Shown here: positions 12,053-22,852 of the stretch, in pieces
Numbering within the stretch: position 1 is the first letter of the stretch
How the letters are laid out: every line of letters begins with the position of its first letter
From: Hericium rajendrae
Taxonomy: Eukaryota > Basidiomycota > Agaricomycetes > Russulales > Hericiaceae
Direction of reading: 5' to 3'
DNA: 64,000 nt
Assembly: GCA_033439255.1 (NCBI GenBank)
Contig: CM065878.1
Coordinates: 2,108,001 to 2,172,000 of the forward strand
Notes under the pieces: generated by a model
What the model was told of the DNA's origin: nothing
Seen by the model: only the letters and a program-made list of their open reading frames with translations
Databases searched by the model: none
Translations under genes and position numbers: made by a program

Positions 12053-12540
12053 CGTTGCTGACTGTGAACGGGGCAAGACGACGTCGATGAAGGCGGATGT
12101 TCACGTTCAGAGATGACCTCTGGAGAAAGCAAGACGGGGACGCCGCCAGGCTTTTGGGCTGTGCCAGAATGCACGGAGGGTCGGACCCGGCGGAAAAGGC
12201 GAATGAATTGTGAACATAGAACGTGACAGAGAGGCGGAGACTGAGCGGTCGAGAGCGCGAGCGGAGGGCAGACACCGCACTGGGGGCGCATGCTGGAACG
12301 CGTTAGGGGGCTTGCGAGATCTGAGATCTGATTGCGGACGATTCAGACTCCGTCCCGGAGGGTTGGCGACTGCCAATTAAGGCCGAGTCTGACCGCAATC
12401 CGCTGCTCAGTTCACGGCAACAAGTTCGACGGATGTCTAGCGACAGCTTGTTATTGTATTCTTCTAATCCATTCATGACCCTCTCCTCCTGGCCCTAACC
12501 CCCATCCCCTTCAATTGTCTCCTGCTCTCTTTCATCCATC
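12053..12540. promoter_or_regulatory. Shared intergenic region of the transporter / O-fucosyltransferase pair
   Basis: This 488-bp gap separates two divergent start codons and must carry both promoters. It contains an ACGCGT at 12298-12303 and a C/T-rich tract just before the plus-strand ATG (12478-12540), typical of basidiomycete core promoters. No gene is seen. Confidence 0.5.
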
Positions 12541-14397
12541 ATGGACGAACGCAAACGCAGCTTCTCCCCCTCCAGAAGTAGTTCCGAGACAGAAATCTCT
12601 CTGCTCCCCTTCCAGGACTCCCCACTGAACTCTCATTCCCTGCGCATCGATACCCATTCACGTCCTCTTTTGCAAAGCCAGGCAAGCGTCGTCGTTTCCT
12701 TCTCGCAGCATGTACAGTCTTCTCCGCGTGCTCTCTCGTGCTCTTTGTCTTCTTCCTCTATTCCGATACCCGACTCCCGTTCACTCTTCACCGACCCACC
12801 CACAATGCCGATTCTTCTCGGCATGTTGACCGGATGTCTGCGGTATTAGGTCCCCAACGTCTCATTTCAGAGGTGAGCACTTCTCCCCGTCTCCTATGAC
12901 CCGGATCTAAGTCGTGTGCCGCAGACAACTTGCGAAATGACACGAAATATATTACGTCCTGGATTTCTGCGGGCTGGAGTATGTCCTCTGTTCATCATTC
13001 GTCACGCGAAGTGCCTTCTAACAATCATTTTTCAGCAAACGATGTGATGACCTACGTAAGCTGCGTGTTCGCTCTAATCTCGCAAGAATTCGTCTCTGAT
13101 GCTAGGCTGCAAAGGGGAATCTCATTTACCTCGCCATGATCACAGAGCGCGTTCCCATTATCGGCAGGTTCATCCCATCTCATATTGGGGGTGACGCCGG
13201 CGATGTTGCATTCGGCGAAGTGTTCGACGTCGACCTGCTCAGCCAGGCCATTGGAATGCCCGTCCTGGAATGGGATGACGTCAAGGACCCGTCCAGCAAG
13301 GAGGTCGACGAGCTCGGCTGCTGGAGCATCTGGCAAGCTGTCCAAACCCGCGAGCAGATGCCCCGTATAACCTACGCGCTCGAACACAATGGTCTCGGTA
13401 TGTCTTTAGTCCGGCACGCAGTCCCGGCATGCCTCATTCCCTCGTGTAGATATTTCCTGGACTGCCGCGCCGCCTTCGGTCCAGAAGATTCCAGGATACG
13501 AACACGACCCCCATGCCCACTTCTGGTCCGTAGCGCAATTGACATATCCCGAGGGACACGAGGCATATAGCGGCGTTCCTCAGCCGTCTCTGGCCCACAA
13601 TGTCACTTTGGATCCGGATCAACAGCTTTCGTGCTTTGATTATCTGTACTATGTTTGCGCTTCGGAGGTGCGTGTCGCATTACGCCCTGCTAATCCCCAG
13701 AAGCTGAGTTCGGTTTGTTATCAGTCATTCGAATACGACCACGATTTCAGCCCCGCCTGGCGCTTTGTGGTCAAAAACTTCCGCTGGACCCAGCGCCTGC
13801 AGGGCATCGCAAATGGCTACCTCAAACGGATCTTCGAAGTGCCCGACGAAGACGATGTGCCTCCGGTCCGTTAAGCCCATCTATAACCATCGTATCCGCG
13901 CTGATGTCATTGCAGTATATCGCTATCCACGCCCGCCGCGGCGATTTTGTGGTCTACTGCGGTGACGTGCCGCAAGGCGACTGCCTTCCTTCTCTCACCG
14001 TCTTTGCCCGCCGTGTAGCGGAGATTCAAGGCGAGATCCGGCAGCGGCATGGCGTGGAGGTGAACCACGTCCTCATGCTGAGCGACGAGCGCGAGCCTGC
14101 GTGGTGGACCGCGGTGCACATGCTGGGGTGGTACAGCGTGGACCACGCCGCGGAGGACACCGTCGCGAAGTACGGCAGATGGTACGTTTGCGCCGCGCTA
14201 TCCGCGTTGCTTTGTCTGATGCCGTCTGCGCAGGTATCCGCTGCTCATCGATGCGGTGCTGCAGTCGTCGGGGATCGGCTTCGTGGGCACGGACCGGTCG
14301 ACGATGTCGGTGCTCGCGAAACGCCGCGTGGAGGACTGGTTTGGGGGCGCCGGACGCATGGTCAAGTGGGGGACCCCGGGCGCTGACAACCACTGAT
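12541..14397 (+). CDS. Type II membrane O-fucosyltransferase-like glycosyltransferase
   Basis: After a Ser-rich cytosolic start (MDERKRSFSPSRSSSETEIS) comes KRRRFLLAACTVFSACSLVL plus FVFFLYSD, a clear single signal-anchor. The lumenal part contains AAKGNLIYLAMITERVPIIG, DLLSQAIGMPVLEWDDVKDP, then the POFUT-type motif YIAIHARRGDF, and near the C-terminus FVGTDRSTMSVLAKRRVEDW, matching the F-(V/I)-GT-x-x-ST signature. These fit a GDP-fucose-dependent protein O-fucosyltransferase-like enzyme of the Golgi or ER. At least six introns are read, including GTGAGC after LISE and GTAAGC after DVMTY. One base appears missing in the T run 12668-12671, between the cytosolic tail and the anchor. The acceptor is unknown, and another GT-B sugar donor is possible. 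Confidence 0.75.
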
Positions 14398-15912
14398 GCA
14401 TTGTTTTACGACACGGACGTTAAGTGGACGATTTTGACGACTGTATGACATGTGCCCGCTTGTACGGACTGCTGCGTGCATGTGGGCATGTTCTAGATTT
14501 GATACTGCATGACCAACGAACGGACTTACCCATTCATGCCTCGATGTTTTCACCTCACTGTCTCAAATGGACAATCTTCCCAGCATGATAGTGTAGATGT
14601 TTGTAGCTTATTCCTCCCGCGTACCTATCGATCTGGCACGCAATTCAATGACACTTCATTTTCGAAGACTGGAAGAGACTGGACCGCACTCGCGTACGGG
14701 TCTCAAGTCGATCAAGGGGAAGATCTGCACAAAACAAAGCGGCTCTAACGGCCAAGCGCGAGACGGATGAAGGCACCTTCATCTCACTCGGACACAACGT
14801 CGCACGGTGACGACACGCATCGCGAGCACATGTGTTCATTCGAAGGTCAGCGCGCATAGCCTCGGACGTGGATGCAGCGTAGAAATGCCCACGGCGCCGG
14901 CAGCTGACCTAGCTAGCGCATTCGCATTCGGCGCTGTGCGATAGATCTTCGTGCGACGGACGCTTGTCACTCCTTCAGCACGTATAGAAGACGTTCAGAA
15001 GACCATGCTTGTCGCCTGTGGTGGAGGCACAAGGCACGGCGATATCCTGCGGTACATGGTGCACGTACGCCGTGCCTCTAGGCTGCGCGTCTTCCATCCG
15101 ATTAACGGCTCGCGAGTCTCCGCGCTGAGCGCCGAGCGATGGCTCGTGGTCGATGTTATCAGAAGAACAATCATGCGCGTGCAGTGACATCGTCATGCGA
15201 CCCCTTGACCCAAAGATGGCTTCCATGCGACGTTTATTTGACGAACACTTCGCGGTCGGCGCGACCCCCTCGGAGCCTGTCTTGGCCTGTACGGTCTCGA
15301 CAACGATCAGCAGTTGGAGCATCATAGATGAAAGATGATGTGCTCTCCGACACTTACCGGCGCAAACATCTGGCGTATCAACGGGATGGAATCTAGCCGC
15401 GCATAATGGCCTTATGGCGGCTACAGGTCAAACGCTGTCGCATAAGCACCGCGTGCAAGACGAGCAGGGTCACCTCACAGTGGGAAGATGATCCAATTCG
15501 AGGCGATCTCGGCGATGCGACGGAGTCAGATGGTGGATGTCAGTGAAGCAAGTCAGATTGCAGCCTCGGATCACGAAGAACTGGCGGGATTGACAGGGTC
15601 TATGTCGCTGAATGGAGACTAGAGGGATGACTTTATTGGATACAGTGAGATTGGGGTCGCGTTATCATTAGAATGTTGCAACTATGGGTGTGGGGGTGTA
15701 GAGGGGTGACTAGTGTTTGACGGACGTCAAGCCCTGAAGATCCTCGGGCAAGGGGTAGGTGACATCATCGCTCATCTACCGGAGTGATTTACTTGATGGA
15801 GGATTCGGGTGGTATGGCATCATGTAGGCGCTGGTGGTCAAGCAGATACAGACCGTTCCGTCGCGCTCTGCAGTCGAGACGAGTATCGTTGCTCTACGAG
15901 GCTAGATCTTGG
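14398..15912. other. Gene-poor spacer
   Basis: A 1.5 kb stretch between the fucosyltransferase stop and the ketopantoate reductase stop. Short frames (for example 14951-15187 plus and 14975-15325 minus) show no known domain and overlap each other. Most is probably 3' flanking DNA of the two convergent genes. Confidence 0.45.
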
Positions 15913-17300
15913 CTATGTTGAGAGCTCCTCGTCGAGTTCTTGCTGTTCATCATAGAGATCTGCACTGAAGTCTGCGAATGGAGTTTTGATAAGCGAAAAA
16001 GTACCTGTGGCATAATCCAGGACATTCTCACATGTGTTTTTCTTTCCTGTCAACAATGATGGATCCAGAGGAATAGCTTCCCTCATCTTGATCAAGTTGA
16101 GCAACGTTGCCGTCGTGGGCATATGCACTTTATAATCCAAACCCATTCGCAGCAGGTGGCCGTTCATAAAGTCGACCTCCGTGTGCTTGCCCTTCTGTAT
16201 GTCCGCAAGCATAGAGGATACATTTCCCGCCGTAATGCTTGCCACGCGTTTGACCTCTTCCTCGAGCGACTCAGCTTTCAGGGCAGATGGAACAACGGGC
16301 GAGGGTCGATCGCCTCGACTGGATTTGAACAAGTTCTTCGTCAGACCCTCCTGGGCAGCATACTCCGCAGAGAACACCCATTCCGCCTCCATACAGACCC
16401 GCCGGCATATCCTGTTCGCAGCGTCCGACGTGAACACGTCGCCGTTCCAGCAGCCCATGATCGCCGTGAGCGGGTTGATGACAGAGTTGACGACCAGCTT
16501 GCGCTTCATCGCGGTCATGATGCTCGAGAATGGGACCCACGATGCATTGAGCGCGGAGAGGCTGGAAAGGACGGCGACAGTGTTTCGGAGGGAGATATAG
16601 CGCTCGTCGTCGTCATTCTCCATGATGTCTTTGAGTGATAACTGGCCACCTGAGGACCTACTGGCTTCGAAATCCCGCCCCCATGGATCTGGAACGATGC
16701 CGAATTTGATGGCGCCGATTCCTGCATGGACGCAGTGCATGTATCCCTTGAGGAACGCCCCGTGATCGTTTGTCGCGAGGATGAAATGGGGCCGCTGTTC
16801 GGGGTTGCGGAAGATGTACTGGAGCAGGCTCTCATAGACACCCATGCCATTGTTCATTAGGACAATGGTGCTGTTGGGTCCGATGCGCGGCAGCAGCTGC
16901 TGAACGGCAGGCGTCACGGATTGCGCCTTCGTCGTGACGATGAGCGATTCGATGGTGCCGCTCGGTGGGTGGACGAGATGGGTTTGTTCGGCGTAATTGT
17001 CTCCATCTGTAGGGTCGTCGCTGTATCTGGCCCTGATCTCGGCCTTGCGAACTCTCTGGGCGTTGAGCTGGTCTTCCCTCTGCTGTTTCTGCGTGTCCGA
17101 GACCTCAGACCGGAATCCACTCGACAACATCCGATCCCATCACGCTCAACGATGACCTCGCTTCCCATCTTCCGTGTCCGACGCATCTGTGCGAGGTGCT
17201 TGTGGATGAGGACAACGGAGTGACGCTCGTCCAGGACGTGCCGTAGGTGATGCCCGATGAGCGTGCCCACAGGGCCGATGCCGAGCACATGAAAAAGCAT
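15913..17300 (-). CDS. 2-dehydropantoate 2-reductase family protein (ApbA/PanE)
   Basis: The N-terminus MLFHVLGIGPVGTLIGHHLR is a Rossmann nucleotide-binding loop (GxGxxG) typical of ketopantoate reductases, which reduce 2-dehydropantoate with NADPH in pantothenate/CoA synthesis. Later blocks fit the family: IVTTKAQSVTPAVQQLLPRI, STIVLMNNGMGVYE, KLVVNSVINPLTAIMGCWNG (the conserved K-x-x-x-N-x-x-x-N region), and EVDFMNGHLLRMG near the C-terminus. The ATG at 17300 is preferred because it starts directly at the dinucleotide-binding motif; a long internal frame beginning near 17130 lacks it. The join VERDGIG/MLSSGFRSEVSD needs one extra base at 17131-17132. Fungi carry several paralogues of this family, so the true pantothenate enzyme cannot be singled out. 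Confidence 0.85.
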
Positions 17301-18713
17301 GGTAACCTTGAATTTGGGAGAGTCGTGTGCTACATTGAATACGATCAATGATGAATTGAATGAGCTTAGAATAAGTCGGAAACGAAAGTACCTGGATTGT
17401 TTCAATACACTCAAGCACGTCTGCCACGTCGACTCCGAGATTGTAGTTCTCAAAAGCGAATGGATAGTCGAGAGCTTTCTAGCCTCGTCGTTTATAGACG
17501 ATGTTGTTTCGACATCATCTGAACTGATGACAAAATATAATCTAAGAGGGAGTTTTGTGTGAGGAAGTCCAAGTCGAATGAGTGAGATCTGCAGGTCTCA
17601 CGTAAGTCACTTTTGTCATACCATAAACTGTGGTTAGAACCTCCAGGTCTCGCTAAGGGTTTCAGGACTTTCCATATTCGCACTTCCTCCTGGCTCATTG
17701 ATCCTGTCTCCACGAAGCAGAACTGTGCGCGCCATGTATATGACAGCTTTGTGGACGCAGTATGGATTAAAATCCCCATTCATTCGTAACAAGGACCATC
17801 CGTTGCTTGACTATACCTCTACATGCAGAGATCGATCTAGCAAAGATCTAGCAACGCTCCAATTCTTTCAACGCCGTCTCCGCGCCGGTCATTATGCAGG
17901 ATCAACGAGGCTCCTCCGCAAGAAGGCTTTATACTGAAAGTTGAGTCAATTCCGTGGATATAGCATGGTATTCCCGGAGGGTATTTTGAATCTCTTTCGA
18001 GGCTAAATTGTCTTCTCGATCAATCACGGTCGAGGGAAAATTGTCGGGCCTTCGATCATCAACTCAATAGCACACTCTGTCTAAGAGTACTGCAAAAGTA
18101 AGCCTTTGGCTAAGTCACCCGTTGCTCACTGCGATATCTGCAGGCTGCAGCCGGTCGTATACATTTTGAAGTTCTTCCACGCGTTTCCCCGCATGACCGT
18201 CGCAGATTCTTCGGTGAAATGTCTGGTTGATGACTTCATCAGAAAATATTTTCAGACCTCCGTTCGCGTTGCGTTCCTTGACGATCCGCGATTGGCCTCT
18301 GGTCAGGGCCGAAAAAATTGGACGCTCTGTGATTTTTGGTCTTTTGTCTTAACAGTCAGTACTCAATCTTCCCAATCCTTTCACGATGTCGGCTTCTGAG
18401 AACGGATGGGACAAAGGATGAGAACCAGTACACTACAGAGACCGTGGTGCCAGTGTGGTGCCATAGCATCTGTTGCTGACCTCACACCAATCTCACACAG
18501 CAGATACGCCATGATAATCAGATGCCATCGCAGAACGCGCTTGAATTGGAAAGGAGACCACGTCGATCCTCACTTAGCCACCCGTGACGACATTTTGCCG
18601 GTCCGTCACGGCCGCAACAAGCTTACCCTCAGTATTTATATCGGCCGTCGCGACATGCAGCACCGATCTACTCTCGTCTCTCTGTTCCCATCGGATATCA
18701 TCAGCAAAGAAAA
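17301..18713. other. Divergent spacer between reductase genes
   Basis: This 1.4 kb lies between two divergent start codons. A splice-like GTACTT...CAAG pair at about 17300-17390 could be a 5' leader intron of the minus gene. Beyond the TATA-like site at 18633 I see no coding potential. Confidence 0.4.
18633..18640 (+). promoter_or_regulatory. TATA-like element of the aldo-keto reductase gene
   Basis: TATTTATA lies 74 bp upstream of the ATG at 18714, a normal spacing for a fungal TATA box with a short leader. Confidence 0.45.
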
Positions 18714-20249
18714 ATGGCCACCGTCGTTTTGAAGAGCGGGCAGAAGGTGCGCGATTGTCGCCTGGACACCTCGAGGCGGTTTTGATCCTCCGCATTGCAG
18801 ATGCCTCTCGTAGGGTGAGTGTAGATAAGAACATAAGCGATATGAAAACTGACATCTCGGCAATACGACAGCTTCGGTCTGTGGAAGGTGAGCTTAGATC
18901 GTGCACATATCCGGCAGATGGCTGAAGAGCGCGGCATCAGGTGACGAAGGATCAGTGCGCGGACGTACGTGATCCCACTCGTGAATGCGTGGATTCAGTG
19001 AACGCTAATCTTCTGTTAGACCGTATACAATGCTATCAAGTCCGGATACCGCCTCCTTGATGGAGCGGGAGATTATGGAAACGAGAAGCAGGCCGGAGAA
19101 GGAGTGGCCCGCGCCATTAAGGATGGCATTGTGAAGCGCGAGGAACTTTGTGAGTCCCAAATTGAGGGCCATTGCGTACTGTTCGCTGAGTAGAGTTGCC
19201 AGTCATCACGTCGAAGGTATGCCGGACTTCGATCTGTTATCGCATCACGAAAATGACGGAAACGCATAGCTCTGGAATACCTTCCACCAACACGACCATG
19301 TGAGCTCAAGATATGATCTGTACAGGGATACGACCACTCATCGTTTACGGTCAGGCCAAAGCTGCGGCGAAGATGCAGCTGAGCGACTGGGGCCTGGACT
19401 ACTTTGACCTGTTCCTGATCCACTTCCCCATTGCCCTCCAATACGTCGACCCCAAGCATCGCTACCCGCCGGAGTGGTTTGACGACAACGGCAAGGTCCA
19501 GCTCCGTGAGTATCTTTACACTGAATAAGCACCAGTTCTCATTACATCTGCAGAGAACACGCCTTATCAGGAGACGTGGAAGGCTCTGGAGGAGCTGGTT
19601 GATGAGGGGCTTGCGAAGAACATCGGTGTCAGGTACGCGCATGATACTCACAAGTGAACAGACATGTGGCTAACAGCGTGAGCAGCAATGTCGCAGGTGC
19701 ATTGCTCCTCGATGTCTTCCGTTATGCCCGCATCCAGCCGTCGGTTCTTCAGATTGAGCTGCACCCCTATCTGACCCAGGAGCCCATTGTCAAGTTGGCT
19801 AAGGTGTTTGGCATCGCTGTGACGGCCTACTCATCCTTCGGACCGCAAGGTTACTACGAGCTTGGACACGCAGGAACCAAGAGTCTGCTGGAGCAGGAGC
19901 CGGCGGTGCAGGCTGCACAAGCGCACAACAAGAGTACGTACCAAGAAAGATCGAGATCGCAGCTGAACTAACATTAGAATGACAGCCCCGGCACAGGTCC
20001 TGTTGCGCTGGGCAACGCAGCGCGGCATTGCTGTCGTCCCCAAGAGCAACAACCACGCACGCCTGGTGGAGAACTTGGACAGTGTTTCGTTTAATCTGAC
20101 GGATGAACAGCTCGCCAAGATTAGCGCGCTGAACATCAACCTGAGGGCAAGTCCATCTTCTATGTTCATTTGACCTGTAGACTGAAGTTGCTTGTCTCCA
20201 GCTGAATGACCCCGCTGATATCGATGAGCGTCTTGCTATCTTTGCTTGA
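18714..20249 (+). CDS. Aldo-keto reductase, D-xylose reductase-like
   Basis: A cytosolic NAD(P)H-dependent AKR that probably reduces aldoses such as xylose to polyols. The N-terminus is assembled from very short exons: 18714-18746 ([11 protein letters not shown]), 18801-18814 (14 nt), 18872-18887 (16 nt) and 18941-18964 (24 nt). Together they spell the family start [18 protein letters not shown]. Then come [19 protein letters not shown] (catalytic Asp and Tyr), FITSKLWN (catalytic Lys), [14 protein letters not shown] (catalytic His), and [19 protein letters not shown] (the cofactor-binding Lys-Ser-Asn segment that often accepts both NADPH and NADH in xylose reductases). It ends [14 protein letters not shown] at 20249. 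No frame break was seen. The length fits about 320 residues. Confidence 0.9.
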
Positions 20250-20481
20250 AACCATTGTTTGGACATAAATATAGTGTAGAAGCAGACGACAGATGTACGA
20301 TGGATCTGAAATGAGCATACCAATGTTGTACACCAGGTTGCGCAAAGACTGCGATGGAAGTAGTTGTAGTGGACAAGATGACGTAGCTGAGAGCGCAGCA
20401 TGCGGAGTTTGAAATGCAACCAATATAGAGAATGGGAGAGGGAGCAGCCTGATATCATCGCTTTCCCTGTCCTCGTCTCTC

Positions 20482-22852
20482 ATGAGCGCCGTTCACTTCA
20501 AACTATCCAAGCCTGATGGGCTAACTCGTCGTGTTTCCTTCTCCCAGCGCCCATCATGGGATATTCTGGCCGCCAAGATCCAGCTCTTGTACGGTCTACC
20601 CGTGGAGCACATCGCCGTTTCCTATATTGACACAGACGGAGACGAAGTCACCCTCAGTTCGGAGGAGGAGCTCCAGGATTTTTACGCGACCACCCCTTTT
20701 GATTCACCCATAAAGTTTATCGTTCTCGACCTAGGTTCGATCCGCGCTTCGCTCGATGAAGACAAGCCATTACCTGCTACCCCGCCGCAGGCAGCCTCTG
20801 CCAGGAACACCTTCGGCAGTGGCGTGCCACTCGTATTCGAAGTCGAGGATGATTGGCAGCGACTTGGCCTGAGCCCCATGTACACATCTTCTCCGAACGG
20901 TCGAGACTTCGACAGCCCGCATGCCTTCGTAGAAGTGGTGGAGACGGAAGCAGACAGTGCTAGCCAGACGGATGATAAGGGCAGTCGGTCTTCATCTGAC
21001 TATGGACAGGTCCTTGGCGAGGATAAAGGCAAGATTCCGATGAGAGATCTGCGGGCCAAGGTCTCTGACGATGTCTCCTCATCCACCTCGGTGATCGACG
21101 ACGACATCCCCGATAAACCTCCAGTGCATGTGCAAGTCCATGGCTTGCGCGGCGTTCATTCGGATACCTTTGGCCCACCATTGCATTCGCCTCCGCCTTC
21201 GCCTCCTCCAGAAGCCCATGTTCCTGTCAGGCCAGTGAGCTCGGTTTCGGACGATACCAGCACCGCTAGATTGTCATCGCCCTTCTTCGCTCCTGGACCA
21301 GACCACAAGATTCCACCCGGGACAATCCCCGACCATGCCGAAGATGACCCGCCTCTCCCTGAGATTGCATCAGGGCCTACACCTGCTGCTTCTCTTGACA
21401 AATGATGTTGCTTCGCTTCTCAATTCTTTATCGTCGGCCTTCACTGCACACCCTGAACTATCTGACGGGCTTCGCCACCTCGTACGCAATGCTACGAATG
21501 GGACCTATTGGGCCACTCATCGCGAGTCCGTTTCCCGTGCTGCTGAGGGCATTCGTCGCGCCGCACAGGAAGTTCAAGATGCAGCCGTTGCCTCTGCGAA
21601 AGATGCTCGCGTTGCTGCTGAGGAAGAAGCAGGAAGGAGGGTTACCGAAGCTATTGGCAATATCTTACAGGCATTTACTCAAGCCACAGGCGTCCCCGCC
21701 GGGCGATCTCCAGGTTCTGGACCGTCTGAGAATGCGCAGGGTAACAATGTTCCGGCGGCAGGCCAAACAATGTTCAAAGCCCCTGTTCCTCCTCCGCCCA
21801 TCATCACAAACAATTGGAATCAGTGGGCGCGAGCAGCGCCCCTCCTAGCGCAGCCCCTCCAGGTGCGGTTCCACCTCCGGGCATTGTCCAGCCATCGCCT
21901 GCCTCCAATTACCCTCAGCCCGCTATGTTCCCGCCTGGTGCTTATGCACCATCGCCGGGTGCAGTTCCGCCTCCGGGGTACATACCTGCATGGAGCCATT
22001 TCAAGCCATATCCCCAGCCGCAAAGTACTGCAGATGCACCCATATCGAGCATCCCACCGTCGGAGCCAGCCGAAGTTTCCTACTACGGCGCTTCCCCGCG
22101 TTCACGACCGAGGGCTTCCGAGCTGAGAGCATCTCTGGAGGCCGCAAAGCAGAATTATAAGACTGAGAAGGAGAGGTATCGCCAAGAGAGGGAGATTCGG
22201 CGCAAGTTGAAGGAGCAGCAGAAGAACAGTTCTGGCGACAGGTAAGTTTCCATATGAGACGGAGTGGCATGAAACTGACCGTGCTGTGGTTAGTACGAAT
22301 GCCGGCGCTGCAGATGTGTTTGGACCTTTGCCTGTGACCTCGGAGAAGGCAGGCGAGCCATCTGCGCCGCCCTATCCGGCATCTCCGTCTGTGCAAAGGT
22401 CAACAACCCCTCCAGCCCAGATCATCAGCAACGCCCGAGGCAGCTTCCCACAGTTCGAGTTGCGCAGCCTACCGCACAGTCCTCGAAGCCCCCGCAAGTC
22501 GAACGCCGCCAGCAATGCCCGCCGCGATCGTGGCCCCGAGACGCCCGGCCGCGGACAGGATGAGACGATGAGGCACCTCGTGGGCAGACTGGGCGATGTG
22601 AGCATCGAGCCTTCACTTGGGCCATCCGGTCGAGACTGATGTCTCCGATTGCAGATGGGGATTCACGGAGAGCAGTTATCCGCTGCTGCGGAAGATGGTG
22701 TCTGCGCGGTTGCCGCAGGACGGGAAGCGGATTTCCAGGGCCGAGGAGGACGACCTTTGAGCGATGTTGTCGATGAGTTGCTAACATCTCCAGTCAAGGA
22801 GTCGCCCCCGAAGGCTTCTGGGTCCGGATTGAGAGTTCAGGATCTTGATTAA
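20482..22852 (+). CDS. PB1-domain protein with C-terminal UBA-like segment (possible autophagy-receptor type)
   Basis: Residues 1-85 form a PB1 domain: a basic patch (KLSKPDGLTRRVSF), the IAVSYIDTDGDEVTLSSEEE acidic OPCA loop, and FIVLDLGS. A long low-complexity middle follows, with an Ala-rich amphipathic helix (AAEGIRRAAQEVQDAAVASA), Pro/Gly repeats around 21830-22000 and a charged coiled coil (LEAAKQNYKTEKERYRQERE). After a 56-nt intron the C-terminus reads RLGDMGFTESSYPLLRKMVS, reminiscent of the MGF core of UBA domains, then an acidic helix. PB1 plus terminal UBA recalls p62/NBR1 receptors, but no ZZ or FW domain is visible, so that role is inference. Three frame breaks: 21395-21396 (looks like one extra T), 21825-21827 and 22756-22758. 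Confidence 0.7.
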
